Assembly (NCBI GenBank): GCA_029262455.1
Contig: JAJCZJ010000031.1
Coordinates: 62,001-126,000 of the forward strand
From: Deltaproteobacteria bacterium
GTDB taxonomy: Bacteria > Desulfobacterota > Binatia > HRBIN30 > CADEER01
Reading direction: 5' to 3'
Length of the DNA stretch: 64,000 nucleotides
In this document: positions 23,898 through 32,825 of the stretch, piece after piece
Numbering within the stretch: position 1 is the first letter of the stretch
Layout of the letters: every line of letters begins with the position of its first letter
Position numbers and translations under genes: made by a program
The notes under the pieces: generated by a model
What the model saw: only the letters and a program-made list of their open reading frames with translations
Databases searched by the model: none
Told to the model about the DNA's origin: nothing

Positions 23898-25886
23898 TCA
23901 ACTCTCACGTGCACGCTTCGCGTAGTATTGCTTGAGGACCTCGAACGCTTGCTTACGATTGCCTTCGTTGTCGACCAACCCCTTGCGATTCCAGTAATCC
24001 TGCACTCCCTGGTAGAGGCGCATGGGCGACCGGAAGTCCTTCAGCACCCAGGGGCTCCAGCCGCGCACTTGCGGCTCGTCTTCCAGCATCGCAACCTGGC
24101 GGCTATAGACCAGGGCCTGGTACTCTTCGGAATAGACGGCGAGATCTTCAACCGGCGCGTGCATGCCGAAGCGCGCACCGGCGCCGAACTCGCTGATAAT
24201 GATCGGCTTCTCGGATGGTGTTTCAAAGCGGATTCGATCCATATGATCGAGCATGACGCGGCGGGCATAGTGGCTCGAGAACGGCCCCATCGCCGCCATT
24301 GCGCCGGAGTAGTACCAACCGAAATATTCGTTCACCGCCGCCACGTCGACAACATCGGCCAGTTGGTCGTCGACACGGTAGACCCACTCCTTGGGGGCTA
24401 TTCCGAGGACGAGCGCTGGAATATAGCCGCGAGCAAAGAACCCTCCGAGCGCCTCGCCGGTCACCAAGGCCGCCGTCACGAGTCGCGTATCGTCGAGTTC
24501 CCGCACGTGCCCTGCCAGCGCCGCCATGAATCGGTTGCGCGCATCGGTCTCCGGAGTTTCGTTGCCAACGCTCCAAAGGACGACAGATGCGCGATTGCGA
24601 TCGCGCTCGATCATCTCATCGAGCTGCGTTTTGGCGAGTTGGAGAGTCTTCTCGTTCTCGAAGTCAATGTTCCAGTAAACGGGAATCTCAGCCCACACCA
24701 GAATGCCGCGGCGATCCGCCTCCCGCACGATGTGCTCGTTGTGGGTGTAGTGCGCTAGCCGAACAAAGTTACAGCCGAGCTCCTCAACGACATCGAGCAA
24801 CGCGACCGCGTGCTCCGGACTCCAAGCACGGCCGTTCTCCCCGAGAGCCTCCTCGTGAATCGAGACACCGCGCAAAAACACCGGTTGATCGTTCAGCAGA
24901 ATATCCGCCCCCCGGGTCGCGACCGTGCGGAAGCCAATCCGATCGATGAGTCGGTCGGAGCCAACACCGAGCTCGACTTCGTAAAGCTTCGGGGATTGCG
25001 GCGACCAACGCGCGGGTGTCGCCTCTACACTCACCCGCGCAAGCCCATCGCGACCAGCCTCGATCAAGGTATCGATCGACAGCTCGCCGATGCGCATGCG
25101 AACCGAAGACGCAGCCATCCTCCCGTCTACAACGATCGAAGCGCGAATGCGGGCGGGATTCTCTGGGTCGAGCTCGATCCGCGAGCTGCGCACGAAGGTC
25201 TCCGGAACCCGAACCAGCAGGACTTCGCGCGTCAGGCCGCCGTAGTTGTGCCAATCCGTCGTCGGCGTGGGAACATCTTCCGCGGTGCGTCGATTGTCGA
25301 CATGCACGACCAACAAGTTGGTTCCATTACGCAGGCCATCCGTCACTTCGAAATTGAACGGTGTAAATCCTCCGCGATGCTCGCCCAAGAGCTTGCCGTT
25401 CAGGTATACCCGCGCCCGGTAATTGGCAGCGCCGAAGTATAAGAACGACCGTCCGTCGATCGGAAGAGCCAGCTCGAACTCGCGCTTGTACCAAACCGAT
25501 CCCTGGTAAAAGACAAGGCGAGGATCCTGGGTATTCCAGTCCCCGGGGACTTTGAGCTTGAGGCCGTTCTCAAAAGAGAATTCACCCAAGTCGCTCGCCG
25601 ACCCCGGTTCTTGCGCGCGCCCCGCAACGCCACCGAGATCACCCCGGTCGTACGGATCAATGACCGCGCTCCACACCCCTCCGAGGTCGGTCGATTCCCG
25701 ATCGAAAATGTTGGTAATCAAAGGGTCCGGCGCGCGACCGGAATTTGCAGCCACTGACCGATAGTGATCGACGACTTCCTTGGTTCGCTGCGGCCAATCA
25801 CCAAACCACGCGTAGTAGGTCAGTCCGAGCCCCGCCGATCCCGCCAAAAACAGAAGCACGCTCACTCCGGTCCACAACCTACGCAT
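23898..25886 (-). CDS. Glycoside hydrolase family 2 beta-glycosidase, membrane-anchored
   Basis: 662 residues. An N-terminal membrane segment (about 6-27) precedes a jelly-roll sugar-binding domain (about 60-210), an Ig-like domain and a TIM barrel from about 300. Acid/base Glu443 is in WSVGNETPE and nucleophile Glu566 in IIISEFGAG, both GH2 hallmarks. GFFARGYIP and WSPWVLKDFRSP fit beta-glucuronidase/beta-galactosidase relatives. Probably faces the periplasm and cleaves a beta-linked glycoside; specificity not determined. Lies 78 bp upstream of the selenoprotein start on the same strand, so co-transcription is possible. Confidence 0.9.
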   Translation of the reverse strand: MRRLWTGVSVLLFLAGSAGLGLTYYAWFGDWPQRTKEVVDHYRSVAANSGRAPDPLITNIFDRESTDLGGVWSAVIDPYDRGDLGGVAGRAQEPGSASDLGEFSFENGLKLKVPGDWNTQDPRLVFYQGSVWYKREFELALPIDGRSFLYFGAANYRARVYLNGKLLGEHRGGFTPFNFEVTDGLRNGTNLLVVHVDNRRTAEDVPTPTTDWHNYGGLTREVLLVRVPETFVRSSRIELDPENPARIRASIVVDGRMAASSVRMRIGELSIDTLIEAGRDGLARVSVEATPARWSPQSPKLYEVELGVGSDRLIDRIGFRTVATRGADILLNDQPVFLRGVSIHEEALGENGRAWSPEHAVALLDVVEELGCNFVRLAHYTHNEHIVREADRRGILVWAEIPVYWNIDFENEKTLQLAKTQLDEMIERDRNRASVVLWSVGNETPETDARNRFMAALAGHVRELDDTRLVTAALVTGEALGGFFARGYIPALVLGIAPKEWVYRVDDQLADVVDVAAVNEYFGWYYSGAMAAMGPFSSHYARRVMLDHMDRIRFETPSEKPIIISEFGAGARFGMHAPVEDLAVYSEEYQALVYSRQVAMLEDEPQVRGWSPWVLKDFRSPMRLYQGVQDYWNRKGLVDNEGNRKQAFEVLKQYYAKRARES

Positions 25887-26051
25887 CTTCTACGTCTCGT
25901 CCCCGCCCCATACGCCGGAGCATAGAGGATCGCCCATCCGGCGGTCGAGTCCCTCGAACGGTGGAGGTAGAGTCCCTCTCCGGCGTCACTCAATCCGAGA
26001 CTTCGGCCGCAAGGGGTGGCGGAAGCCGCATCGCTCTATAGGATTTGAGAG

Positions 26052-26537
26052 ATGGGCGCCTCAACATCTATCGAATCAATCGAAAAACTCCTGTTCCAGA
26101 ATCTCAACCGGGTCATTCTACCAGGCGTCAAATCCGGCTGGCTGAGTCCCGCGAATTTACCGACTACTGCGATCGCGCTCGAAGTGCGCGGGCGAGTCAG
26201 CGGCAAGAAACGTACGGTTCCACTCGTCGCATGGCAGTGGGGCGATACTCTGATCGTCGCGACCTTTCGCGGCGACCGTTCGCAGTGGCTTCGCAATCTC
26301 GCCAGCGCAGAAAAGGCGCGCGTCTGGCTCGCGGGCGAACCGGCGAATTACCGCGCCTTCGTCATGTCCCGCAAGCTCGAAACGAGCAAGCAGCCAGGCG
26401 GGGTGCTCGGCACTGTGATCGAAGCACTGCGCCCGTCGACGTACATTGGGTGGGCGTTCGCAATTCTCGAGCCCCCAAGAGCCAGACAGCGGCCACCACG
26501 CAAGCCGAAGCGCGCCGCAAAACCCCGACACCGCTGA
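26052..26537 (+). CDS. Deazaflavin-dependent nitroreductase family (DUF385)
   Basis: 161 residues. The middle has the family's VRGRVSGKKRTVPLV and ATFRGDRSQWLRNLASAEKARVWL patterns (F420/deazaflavin-binding split beta-barrel). The C-terminal tail after residue about 142 (basic, PPRARQRPPRKPKRAAKPRHR in part) is unlike relatives and overlaps a 46-bp sequence shared with the end of the TSUP exporter gene. So the extra tail was probably gained by fusion to a fragment of repeated DNA. Whether F420 is made in this organism is not shown here. Confidence 0.75.
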   Translation: MGASTSIESIEKLLFQNLNRVILPGVKSGWLSPANLPTTAIALEVRGRVSGKKRTVPLVAWQWGDTLIVATFRGDRSQWLRNLASAEKARVWLAGEPANYRAFVMSRKLETSKQPGGVLGTVIEALRPSTYIGWAFAILEPPRARQRPPRKPKRAAKPRHR

Positions 26538-26553
26538 CAAAACACAGCGACAG
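26508..26553. repeat. 46-bp repeat, copy 1 (44/46 match to 27872-27917)
   Basis: Covers the 3' end and stop codon of the nitroreductase gene. The matching copy is the 3' end of the minus-strand TSUP gene. Only 2 mismatches between the copies. Likely a small recent duplication. Confidence 0.85.
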
Positions 26554-26721
26554 GACCGCGCAACCTCACCTGCGCCGCTAAGCCGCAGGGCGCCCGATCG
26601 TCGGAGCGACGCGTTTTCGGGAACAATCCTTTTTCTTGCGCAGGGAGGCCTTCTGGGCCTATGCTGCCCTCTGCCGATCTTGAGATTCTCGGTCTGGCGG
26701 TTGGAAATAAGGGGGTTTCGC

Positions 26722-27726
26722 ATGCGCCTGATTTTGCGGCTACACCTGCAGCGCGTCGTTTTCGCGGCGTCCTGGGTCTTGGCTCTAGCTCTATTGTTCG
26801 GCCATGGAACTCCGGCATCGGCACAGCCGAGTGCCGCGCTCCAGTGCTTCAAGATCAAGGACCCGCTGAAAATCGCCGGCGTCGTCGATCTCGACTCGCC
26901 GCTCTACGGGCTCTCCCCAGGATGTCGCTTAGGGCGCGCGAAGCAGTACTGCGTGCCGGCTACACGCGACATCCAGTCGGCGACTGCGAACGGCAGTCCG
27001 CTGTCGTTTCTCGGCATCACCGGCCCGCAGGCTGGTGACCAGGTGTGTTATCGGATCAAGTGCAAAGCGCCTGCCGGCGGCACTCAGGAAGTCTCGGATG
27101 TATTCGGCAACCGAGTCGTCAAGCGCGGTCGCGCACGAACTCTGTGCGTACCGGCCGTCCCCGGCCCCCCCGGGACGGGGGGTTCGGTACTCCCGATGTG
27201 TTCGTTGAGCGACGATCTACCAACCCCGTCTGAGTTTGTTCCCACCTGCCTCAGCGGCGGCGGACCGGAGTCCGGTACGATCCGCAACTCCGTCGATATC
27301 GGCGCGCCGACATTGCGGATTTTCGGCTCTTACGGGTCGGCGGCGGTCCCGGGCGGAACGTCGGCAAATACGGTGCACATCGCCAAGGAGGAGAACGTCG
27401 TCTTGGTGTTGTCCGCCTATGACGAGACAAACTGGATAGTGACGGCAGCGCCGGGCGCAACAATTCAGCAGATCGTCGTGGTTGGTTACGAGCAACAGTA
27501 TATTACAGCGCCGGCCGGAACGTCGGTCGACAACTTGAGCCCGTACCTCGTCGCTATCAGCGCCGGTTTTGAGATCCCGGGCGGTGGTGACTTGATCATT
27601 CCGGACGAGTGGCCTTCGACCGATGCCGATGACTTCATTTCTGCTGCCGAGGCCTACGCGGGCCTCTGTCTGACCTCGTACCACTACTGTAGCGGTGGTG
27701 GGGAGTTTGTCGTTCCGGTGTACTGA
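26722..27726 (+). CDS. Secreted Cys-containing protein, unknown function
   Basis: 334 residues with start at 26722, chosen for its AAGGGGG ribosome binding site and because the signal peptide (about 1-35, ending ASAQ) then begins properly. N-terminal half (36-150) has about six Cys (CFKIKD, GCRLG, YCVPA, VCYRIKCKAP, TLCVPA), followed by Gly/Pro-rich sequence and a beta-rich region. I do not recognise the fold. Similar paired-Cys secreted proteins appear elsewhere in this window's organism type. Extracytoplasmic. Confidence 0.6.
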   Translation: MRLILRLHLQRVVFAASWVLALALLFGHGTPASAQPSAALQCFKIKDPLKIAGVVDLDSPLYGLSPGCRLGRAKQYCVPATRDIQSATANGSPLSFLGITGPQAGDQVCYRIKCKAPAGGTQEVSDVFGNRVVKRGRARTLCVPAVPGPPGTGGSVLPMCSLSDDLPTPSEFVPTCLSGGGPESGTIRNSVDIGAPTLRIFGSYGSAAVPGGTSANTVHIAKEENVVLVLSAYDETNWIVTAAPGATIQQIVVVGYEQQYITAPAGTSVDNLSPYLVAISAGFEIPGGGDLIIPDEWPSTDADDFISAAEAYAGLCLTSYHYCSGGGEFVVPVY

Positions 27727-27863
27727 TCGGGGAAGTTACAGCACCGGCTTCGGAGCACGCGTCGCTCGGGATGATGGACGAGGCGGGAGACCTCGAGATT
27801 TAGGGATCTGCACCAAAGATGGTGGCAGCTATTGTCGAGGCCAAGCGCCTGCGCCGCAGATTC

Positions 27864-28622
27864 TCAAGACAAAGCGCGCCACAAGACCCCGACACCGCTG
27901 ACAAAACACAGCGACAGTACCAGCGGGCGCACCCACGAATCGTCCAGCACTCGACGCAACGGCGCCGACGCATAGAAACCCAAAATCGTCGGCGGAGAAA
28001 GAAACAGCGACAACGCCATCTCCTCGCGCCCAAAGCGTCCCGCAAAGAACAGCGCCACAACCGATATCACCGTCCCGACCGAGAAGAATCCCGCCAGCGT
28101 TCCGCGCAGGCGCGCCGCTCCCGCACTTTGGTAGAGCAACGCCATCGGCGGGCCTCCGATCGACGAGATCGTCGCCATGAGCCCGGACAATGCACCCGCG
28201 GCCGCCGCCCAACCGGGTGTTGCACTGACCCGCAAGCCGGCGACGCTCAGACCGACCGCGAGCAGCACCATGGTGGCGAACATCAGATCAAACACGCGTT
28301 GCGTCGCGACACTGAGCAGTACCGCCGCAGCAGCGCTCCCCAGAGCGCGGCCAAGGATGGCAAAGCCCATGCCGCCGAAATCGATCTCGGCTCGGTCTCT
28401 GTGTGCCATCAGTACGGTAAGAGCAATCGTCGCCGCCAACATCGGGCCCGGCACGAGGGCCGGGTACAGCAAAACCAGCGGCGCAGCAGCGATCAGTGCG
28501 AATCCGATTCCGACTGCCGATTGCACCGCGGCACCGACGAAGGCAAAGGCCCAAATCGCGGCAATCTCGTACCCGCCGATCGGTGGAACAACTGCAGCCA
28601 GGGAATCTAGCGAAGAGAGCAC
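27864..28622 (-). CDS. TSUP/TauE-SafE family membrane transporter
   Basis: 252 residues with seven or eight predicted membrane segments. Contains the family's WAFAFVGAAVQSAVGIGFALIAAAPLVLL-type first half and a second half with GALSGLMATISSIGGPPMALLY. TSUP proteins export or import sulfonates, sulfite or other small anions. Start at GTG 28622, 8 bp after the preceding gene stop, so it belongs to a three-gene minus-strand operon with a His-rich exported protein and a small membrane protein. Its C-terminal codons carry the 46-bp repeat. Confidence 0.85.
   Translation of the reverse strand: MLSSLDSLAAVVPPIGGYEIAAIWAFAFVGAAVQSAVGIGFALIAAAPLVLLYPALVPGPMLAATIALTVLMAHRDRAEIDFGGMGFAILGRALGSAAAAVLLSVATQRVFDLMFATMVLLAVGLSVAGLRVSATPGWAAAAGALSGLMATISSIGGPPMALLYQSAGAARLRGTLAGFFSVGTVISVVALFFAGRFGREEMALSLFLSPPTILGFYASAPLRRVLDDSWVRPLVLSLCFVSGVGVLWRALS
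27872..27917. repeat. 46-bp repeat, copy 2
   Basis: Within the last codons of the TSUP gene; 44/46 identical to 26508-26553. Confidence 0.85.
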
Positions 28623-28630
28623 ATGGTGAA

Positions 28631-29026
28631 CTACGTGTCGCCGTCAGAAAAGTCGAACGTCGTCGCCAATCGCGTGCCGTCGTCGAGTACAACTCGGATC
28701 TCGACATCTCCTTCGACGACGACCGAGTGCGCAAGCAGGCGATATCCGACCCAACGCAAAGACTGTTCGCGACCGTCAACTTTGATGCTACCGGAACGCG
28801 GCTCGATCGGAACTCGCTTCGCGTCGCTCACGAACGCCTCAAGCGTCCGGTCTCGCAAGACCGCTTCAATGTGGTGATCACCAATCATTCCGAGTTGCCC
28901 ACCATGGCGCGCTTCGTGATTCATGTGCGACTCGCCTGCGTGCCCTGCCCCCGAGTAGCGAAGAAACGGGCTCGCGAAGAGAAACCCGCCCACTGCCAAC
29001 GCGGCCAACCATCGCAGCGAGCTCAT
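28631..29026 (-). CDS. Exported His-rich protein, possibly metal-binding
   Basis: 131 residues, start at ATG 29026, overlapping the previous gene stop (ATGA). An N-terminal signal or anchor (about 3-20) leads to GESHMNHEARHGGQLGMIGD and then HHIEAV, a His-rich stretch like those of the N-terminal regions of heavy-metal efflux adaptor proteins. The remainder is beta-rich. It likely acts in the periplasm and may bind a metal ion, consistent with the neighbouring TSUP transporter. No specific metal can be named. Confidence 0.6.
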   Translation of the reverse strand: MSSLRWLAALAVGGFLFASPFLRYSGAGHAGESHMNHEARHGGQLGMIGDHHIEAVLRDRTLEAFVSDAKRVPIEPRSGSIKVDGREQSLRWVGYRLLAHSVVVEGDVEIRVVLDDGTRLATTFDFSDGDT

Positions 29027-29451
29027 CGGACCTGGCTTCGCACCTTCAAAAAGAGCCAAACCAGCAAGACGATCGGCAAATAGATGGCCGGGAAATCGAT
29101 CGCCCAGTGCTCGGGCCCAACCAGACCGCGCAAGGTATCGATTACGTGCACGACTGCATGGAGAATCTGAAATCCCGTAACTCCCGCAACCGCCGCCAGG
29201 CGCCATTCGGGGTAAAACACGGACCACCCTAGAGCACCCCCCATCAAGACGAACAGCGCCCCGAGGTCGCGAACGAAGTGCTCGTTGAGCGGACCAAAGT
29301 CGGGAATCCCAGCCGGCAGCGTGACATACCAATGGGCCGGATCCGCAAGCATCCACGCTCCGTTGAGCAAATTTCCGAGCGCCAACAACCCGATGATCAA
29401 CACCACCGGGCTAAAACCCGGCGTCGCCCCCGCTGAATCCGACTGAGCCAT
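29023..29451 (-). CDS. Small four-helix membrane protein
   Basis: 142 residues, start at ATG 29451 after AGGGAGG. Four hydrophobic segments (about 15-37, 55-75, 85-105, 115-135), with a WYVTLPAGIPDFGPLNEHFVRDLG stretch between the first two. Overlaps the next gene by 4 bp. Family not recognised. First gene of the operon with the His-rich protein and TSUP transporter. Confidence 0.7.
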   Translation of the reverse strand: MAQSDSAGATPGFSPVVLIIGLLALGNLLNGAWMLADPAHWYVTLPAGIPDFGPLNEHFVRDLGALFVLMGGALGWSVFYPEWRLAAVAGVTGFQILHAVVHVIDTLRGLVGPEHWAIDFPAIYLPIVLLVWLFLKVRSQVR

Positions 29452-29546
29452 TCGCAACCTCCCTTTGTCCCACACACGATCAGCACACGGCCGCGGTTAC
29501 AAGATCCACTTCTGCCGCTAGAGCAACGTCCACAATTCGCATAGAC

Positions 29547-29668
29547 GCGGGGTACACACGTGCGGGGTACACACGTGCGGGGTACGGGGTACAGCCTACG
29601 GGGTACGGAAGAGCAATCGGCCGAAACCCCGCCCTGTACCCCGTACCCCGTACCCTGTACCCCGTACC
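29547..29668. repeat. Tandem GCGGGGTACACACGT pair plus large imperfect inverted repeat
   Basis: A 15-bp unit occurs twice (29547-29576). Then 28-bp arms at 29581-29608 and 29641-29668 pair at 26 of 28 positions with a 32-bp spacer, built from repeats of GGGGTAC / GTACCCC. The right arm ends 1 bp before the nitroreductase ATG and leaves no ribosome binding site. Confidence 0.85.
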
Positions 29669-29669
29669 T

Positions 29670-30299
29670 ATGCCCTTCGACCTCGAAACGACGGATCGAC
29701 TGCTGACCACGACGCGCGCCGTGCGACGTCGGCTGGACTGCGATCGACCGGTGGCACGGGAAACGATTCTCGACTGTATCCGCATCGCGCAACAGGCGCC
29801 TACCGGATCAAACGAACAGAACTGGCGCTGGGTGGTCGTCACAGACCCAGCGAAGCGCGCCGAGCTCGGTGCCATCTACGCACGCGGTCACGAAACGATC
29901 GTCGCCCTCGGCAAGGACAAGCTGGGGCAAACGAAGCGAGTCTACGAATCGGCGGCCTGGTTCGCCGAACGACTGGCCGATGTGCCAGTCCACGTCATTC
30001 CCTGCCTCGTCGGCAGGCCACCAGAGAAGTTCTCGCCGGTCATGCACGCCAGCGCCTACGGCTCGATCTTCCCCGCTGTGTGGAATTTCCAACTCGCCCT
30101 GCGCGCGCGCGGACTCGGTTCGGTCCTGACCACGATGCACCTCATCTGGGAAGGCGAAGTCGCCGAATTGCTGGCGATCCCCAAGGACGTTTTACAGGTG
30201 GGCCTGATCCCTGTCGCATACACTCTCGGCACTGACTTCAAGGTCGCGCACCGGCCACCCCCCGAATCGATCACCTACTTCGACTCTTGGGGCGACTGA
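29670..30299 (+). CDS. Nitroreductase-family FMN protein
   Basis: 209 residues. Starts TRAVRRRLDCDRPVARETILDCIRIAQQAPTG-like N-terminus, followed by SNEQNWRWVVV, the FMN-binding pattern of the nitroreductase superfamily, and GLGSVLTTMHL near residue 150. Likely an NAD(P)H-dependent flavin reductase acting on nitro or quinone compounds. The start codon follows a GTACCCC repeat rather than a Shine-Dalgarno sequence, so translation efficiency is uncertain. Confidence 0.88.
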   Translation: MPFDLETTDRLLTTTRAVRRRLDCDRPVARETILDCIRIAQQAPTGSNEQNWRWVVVTDPAKRAELGAIYARGHETIVALGKDKLGQTKRVYESAAWFAERLADVPVHVIPCLVGRPPEKFSPVMHASAYGSIFPAVWNFQLALRARGLGSVLTTMHLIWEGEVAELLAIPKDVLQVGLIPVAYTLGTDFKVAHRPPPESITYFDSWGD

Positions 30300-30343
30300 C
30301 CCACCAATCAAGGGTGAAGCTCTTGCCGTGCCGCGCAGCACAT

Positions 30344-30380
30344 GGCCAACACGGCTCGGCAGGAGCCTCTGCCTCCCTAG
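30344..30380. repeat. REP-like element (family B, copy 2)
   Basis: GGCCAACACGGCTCGGCAGGAGCCTC followed by GCCTCCCT matches 23431-23468. Ends 2 bp before the dehalogenase stop codon. Confidence 0.7.
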
Positions 30381-30381
30381 A

Positions 30382-31392
30382 TTAGGTGTTCGCGATCAGG
30401 TCGATAACGACTCTAGCCAACTCAACGCCGCGACCCTCCTGCAGAAAATGTCCCCCACCCTCGATCGTCGTATGCGGTTGGTTCGCGGCACCGGGGATGC
30501 GTTCTCGCATCACCCGATCTCCACCCTTCGTCACCGGATCGTTGTTCGTGAAGGCGCAGAGGAACGGCTTCTCCCATTTCGAGAGAACACCCCAAGCGCG
30601 CAGATTCTCTTTGACCGAAAGATCATCGGACAGTGTCGGCACCTGACTCGGCATCGCCCGCGGCCCCATCTTGAACGACGGATCGGGAAACGGGGCGTCA
30701 TACGCCGCGATCTCCTCAGGACTCATGCTGCGACCGTCGACAATTCCCGAAACCAACTTCCCGATCGGCAGATCCTCGTTGTCCCAAGTGAACCGCTGCC
30801 AATACGCGAAAGACTTTTCGGGCATCTCAGGGTCCGGATCGCCGAGCGCCATCGCCATCTCTTCCATCGTCGGGGTCTTCATTGTGCGACGAAACTCGCG
30901 CACTTTGGCGCCGCGCTCCGCGGGAGTATTTTGAGGCGCGGGCAAGCCGGTGTTCGCAGCCACGACCCGCGCGAACCTGTCGGGATTCTCAGCCACCATT
31001 CGCAGGCCGATCAAGCCACCCCAATCCTGACAGACCAACGTCGCTCCGGTCAGATCGTTGCTGCGCAGCCACTCGTTCAGCCACCCAACCTGGCGCTCGT
31101 AGGTGTAATCTTCGCGCGCCGCCGGCTTGTCGGACCGCCCAAAGCCGACCAGATCCGGCGCGACGACTCGCAACCCGGCGCCGGTCAAGACCGGGATCAT
31201 ATGGCGGTACAAATAGCTCCAAGTCGGCTGACCATGCATGCAGATGACCATCGGACCGCCCTTCGGCCCTTGGTCAACATGGTGGATGCGTAGAGTACCG
31301 CCGTCGCCATCAGCAACCTCGGTATAGTGCGGAGCGAAGTCGTACCCGGGCAAGTTGTCAAAGCGTTCGTCCGGTGTTCGAAGGATCTTCAT
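30382..31392 (-). CDS. Haloalkane dehalogenase-like alpha/beta hydrolase
   Basis: 336 residues. HGQPTWSYLYR (oxyanion region), nucleophile Asp123 in LVCQDWGGL, catalytic His315 in EGGGHFLQE, and acid-position FTNNDPV. This is the haloalkane dehalogenase subfamily signature (HGEPTWSYLYR relatives) with an intact catalytic set, in contrast to the His-less paralogue at 22455. It may convert haloalkanes or a related ester. Isolated gene between repeat elements. Confidence 0.88.
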   Translation of the reverse strand: MKILRTPDERFDNLPGYDFAPHYTEVADGDGGTLRIHHVDQGPKGGPMVICMHGQPTWSYLYRHMIPVLTGAGLRVVAPDLVGFGRSDKPAAREDYTYERQVGWLNEWLRSNDLTGATLVCQDWGGLIGLRMVAENPDRFARVVAANTGLPAPQNTPAERGAKVREFRRTMKTPTMEEMAMALGDPDPEMPEKSFAYWQRFTWDNEDLPIGKLVSGIVDGRSMSPEEIAAYDAPFPDPSFKMGPRAMPSQVPTLSDDLSVKENLRAWGVLSKWEKPFLCAFTNNDPVTKGGDRVMRERIPGAANQPHTTIEGGGHFLQEGRGVELARVVIDLIANT

Positions 31393-31435
31393 CCATCTCT
31401 CCCTTGCATCACATTCGCGAAACTACAGAGAGGGA

Positions 31436-31489
31436 GAGGCTCCTGCCGAGCCGTTTAGCCCATATGTTGCGCGGCTCGGCAGGAGCCTC
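31436..31489. repeat. REP-like element (family B, copy 3), perfect inverted pair
   Basis: Perfect 18-bp arms (GAGGCTCCTGCCGAGCCG and complement) separated by 18 bp, in the gap 31393-31525 between two minus-strand genes. It is the two-armed form of copies 1 and 2. Confidence 0.85.
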
Positions 31490-31525
31490 GCCCTTCATAG
31501 ATTGCGAACAAAAAAGAAGCCCCTC

Positions 31526-32782
31526 CTAGTTCAGCTCAGAACTCGAGTAATCAAGGATCCGGCGCGCGACGATCATCAGATTGATCTGCTGCGTACCTTC
31601 GAAGATGTCGTTGATCTTCGCGTCCCGCATCCACTTCTCGAGCAGCAGCTTACGCGAGTAACCGAGCGGACCGAGGATCTCAACAGCCTTCTGGGTCACT
31701 TCGGTCACCGCCAACCCGGCCTTCGACTTGCACATCGAAGCCTCGAGATTGTTCTGCATGCCGCGATCCATCATCCACGCCGCCCGCCACGTGAGCAGCC
31801 GAGCCGCTTGGAGATTCGCCTCCATGTCCATGAAGTCCCGCTCGATCGCCGTCTGCTTCATCACCGGGGTCTCGTAGCGAATCTCGACGCCGGCTTTCAC
31901 CAGCTCATCGCGGACGAAGTCGACCGCAGCTCGACCGATGCCGATCGCGCTCGCTGCCACCGCCGGTCGCGTCGCATCGAACGTTGCCATCGCCCCCTTG
32001 AAGCCCTTCTTCGATGCAGTCAGCACTTCTGGATCGCCGAGTACATTGTCGAGCGGAATGCGCGCATCCTCGAGCACGATCGCCGCGGTGTCCGAGCAGC
32101 GAATGCCGAGTTTGTCCTCGACCTTCGTCACCGTCACGCCCGGCGTATCGTGTTCGACGACGAACGCCTTGATCCCGGCGCGCCCCGCGGCTTTGTCGAC
32201 CGTAGCCCACACGACGACGAACCCTTCCGACTTGTCGAGAGCACGCTGCCCGGAAGTGCAGAAGATCTTGGTTCCGTTGAGAACCCACTGGTCGCCGTCG
32301 CGCACCGCAGTCGTAGCGACCGCCGCCGAGTCCGACCCGAAACCCGGCTCGGTGATTGCCATCGCCGCCCACTTCGGATCACCTTCGCCGAAGCGAGCCA
32401 TGAATCGCTTCTTCTGATCCGGCGTGCCCGCCGCCATCACCGCGGCGCCGCCCAGTCCAGCATTTGGGATGCTCAGGTAGAGCCCGGCATCGCCCCAGGA
32501 CAGCTCTTCGATCGTAACCGTCGCGCCAACATTTCGCTCCGACGGCTTGCTGGTGCCCAGACTCTTCTTTTCCTTGCTGCTTTTCTTGTCCGACTTCTCG
32601 GGACCGCCGCCAAAAATAGAGGCCCCCTTCGATACGTCCCACATCATCTGTTGCCACTCGGTCGGGTCGGTGTGTTCTTCCTCGTCGAACTGGCGTGAGA
32701 TCGGTCGCATCGTCTGGTCGGCAACCTGGTTGATCATGTCGCGCATACCGCGCATATCTTCAGAAAGCTCGAAATCAATCAT
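31526..32782 (-). CDS. Acyl-CoA dehydrogenase with basic insert
   Basis: 418 residues. The middle domain carries AITEPGFGSDSAAV (flavin and substrate contacts) and the C-terminus has DIFEGTQQIN with catalytic Glu. Between the N-terminal helices and the core sits a Lys-rich segment (about 58-80, with KSDKKSSKEKKS) that replaces the expected loop. Substrate class not evident. Second gene after the TetR regulator and another acyl-CoA dehydrogenase, 43 bp apart. Confidence 0.9.
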   Translation of the reverse strand: MIDFELSEDMRGMRDMINQVADQTMRPISRQFDEEEHTDPTEWQQMMWDVSKGASIFGGGPEKSDKKSSKEKKSLGTSKPSERNVGATVTIEELSWGDAGLYLSIPNAGLGGAAVMAAGTPDQKKRFMARFGEGDPKWAAMAITEPGFGSDSAAVATTAVRDGDQWVLNGTKIFCTSGQRALDKSEGFVVVWATVDKAAGRAGIKAFVVEHDTPGVTVTKVEDKLGIRCSDTAAIVLEDARIPLDNVLGDPEVLTASKKGFKGAMATFDATRPAVAASAIGIGRAAVDFVRDELVKAGVEIRYETPVMKQTAIERDFMDMEANLQAARLLTWRAAWMMDRGMQNNLEASMCKSKAGLAVTEVTQKAVEILGPLGYSRKLLLEKWMRDAKINDIFEGTQQINLMIVARRILDYSSSELN

Positions 32783-32825
32783 CGGTATCTCCCACTATGC
32801 TTTCGCAACAAAGCCAACGGCCCCG

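Noticed and set aside
31355-32698. 447-codon plus-strand frame opposite the acyl-CoA dehydrogenase
   Set aside because: Shadow frame; the minus-strand protein has a clear catalytic Glu motif and operon context.
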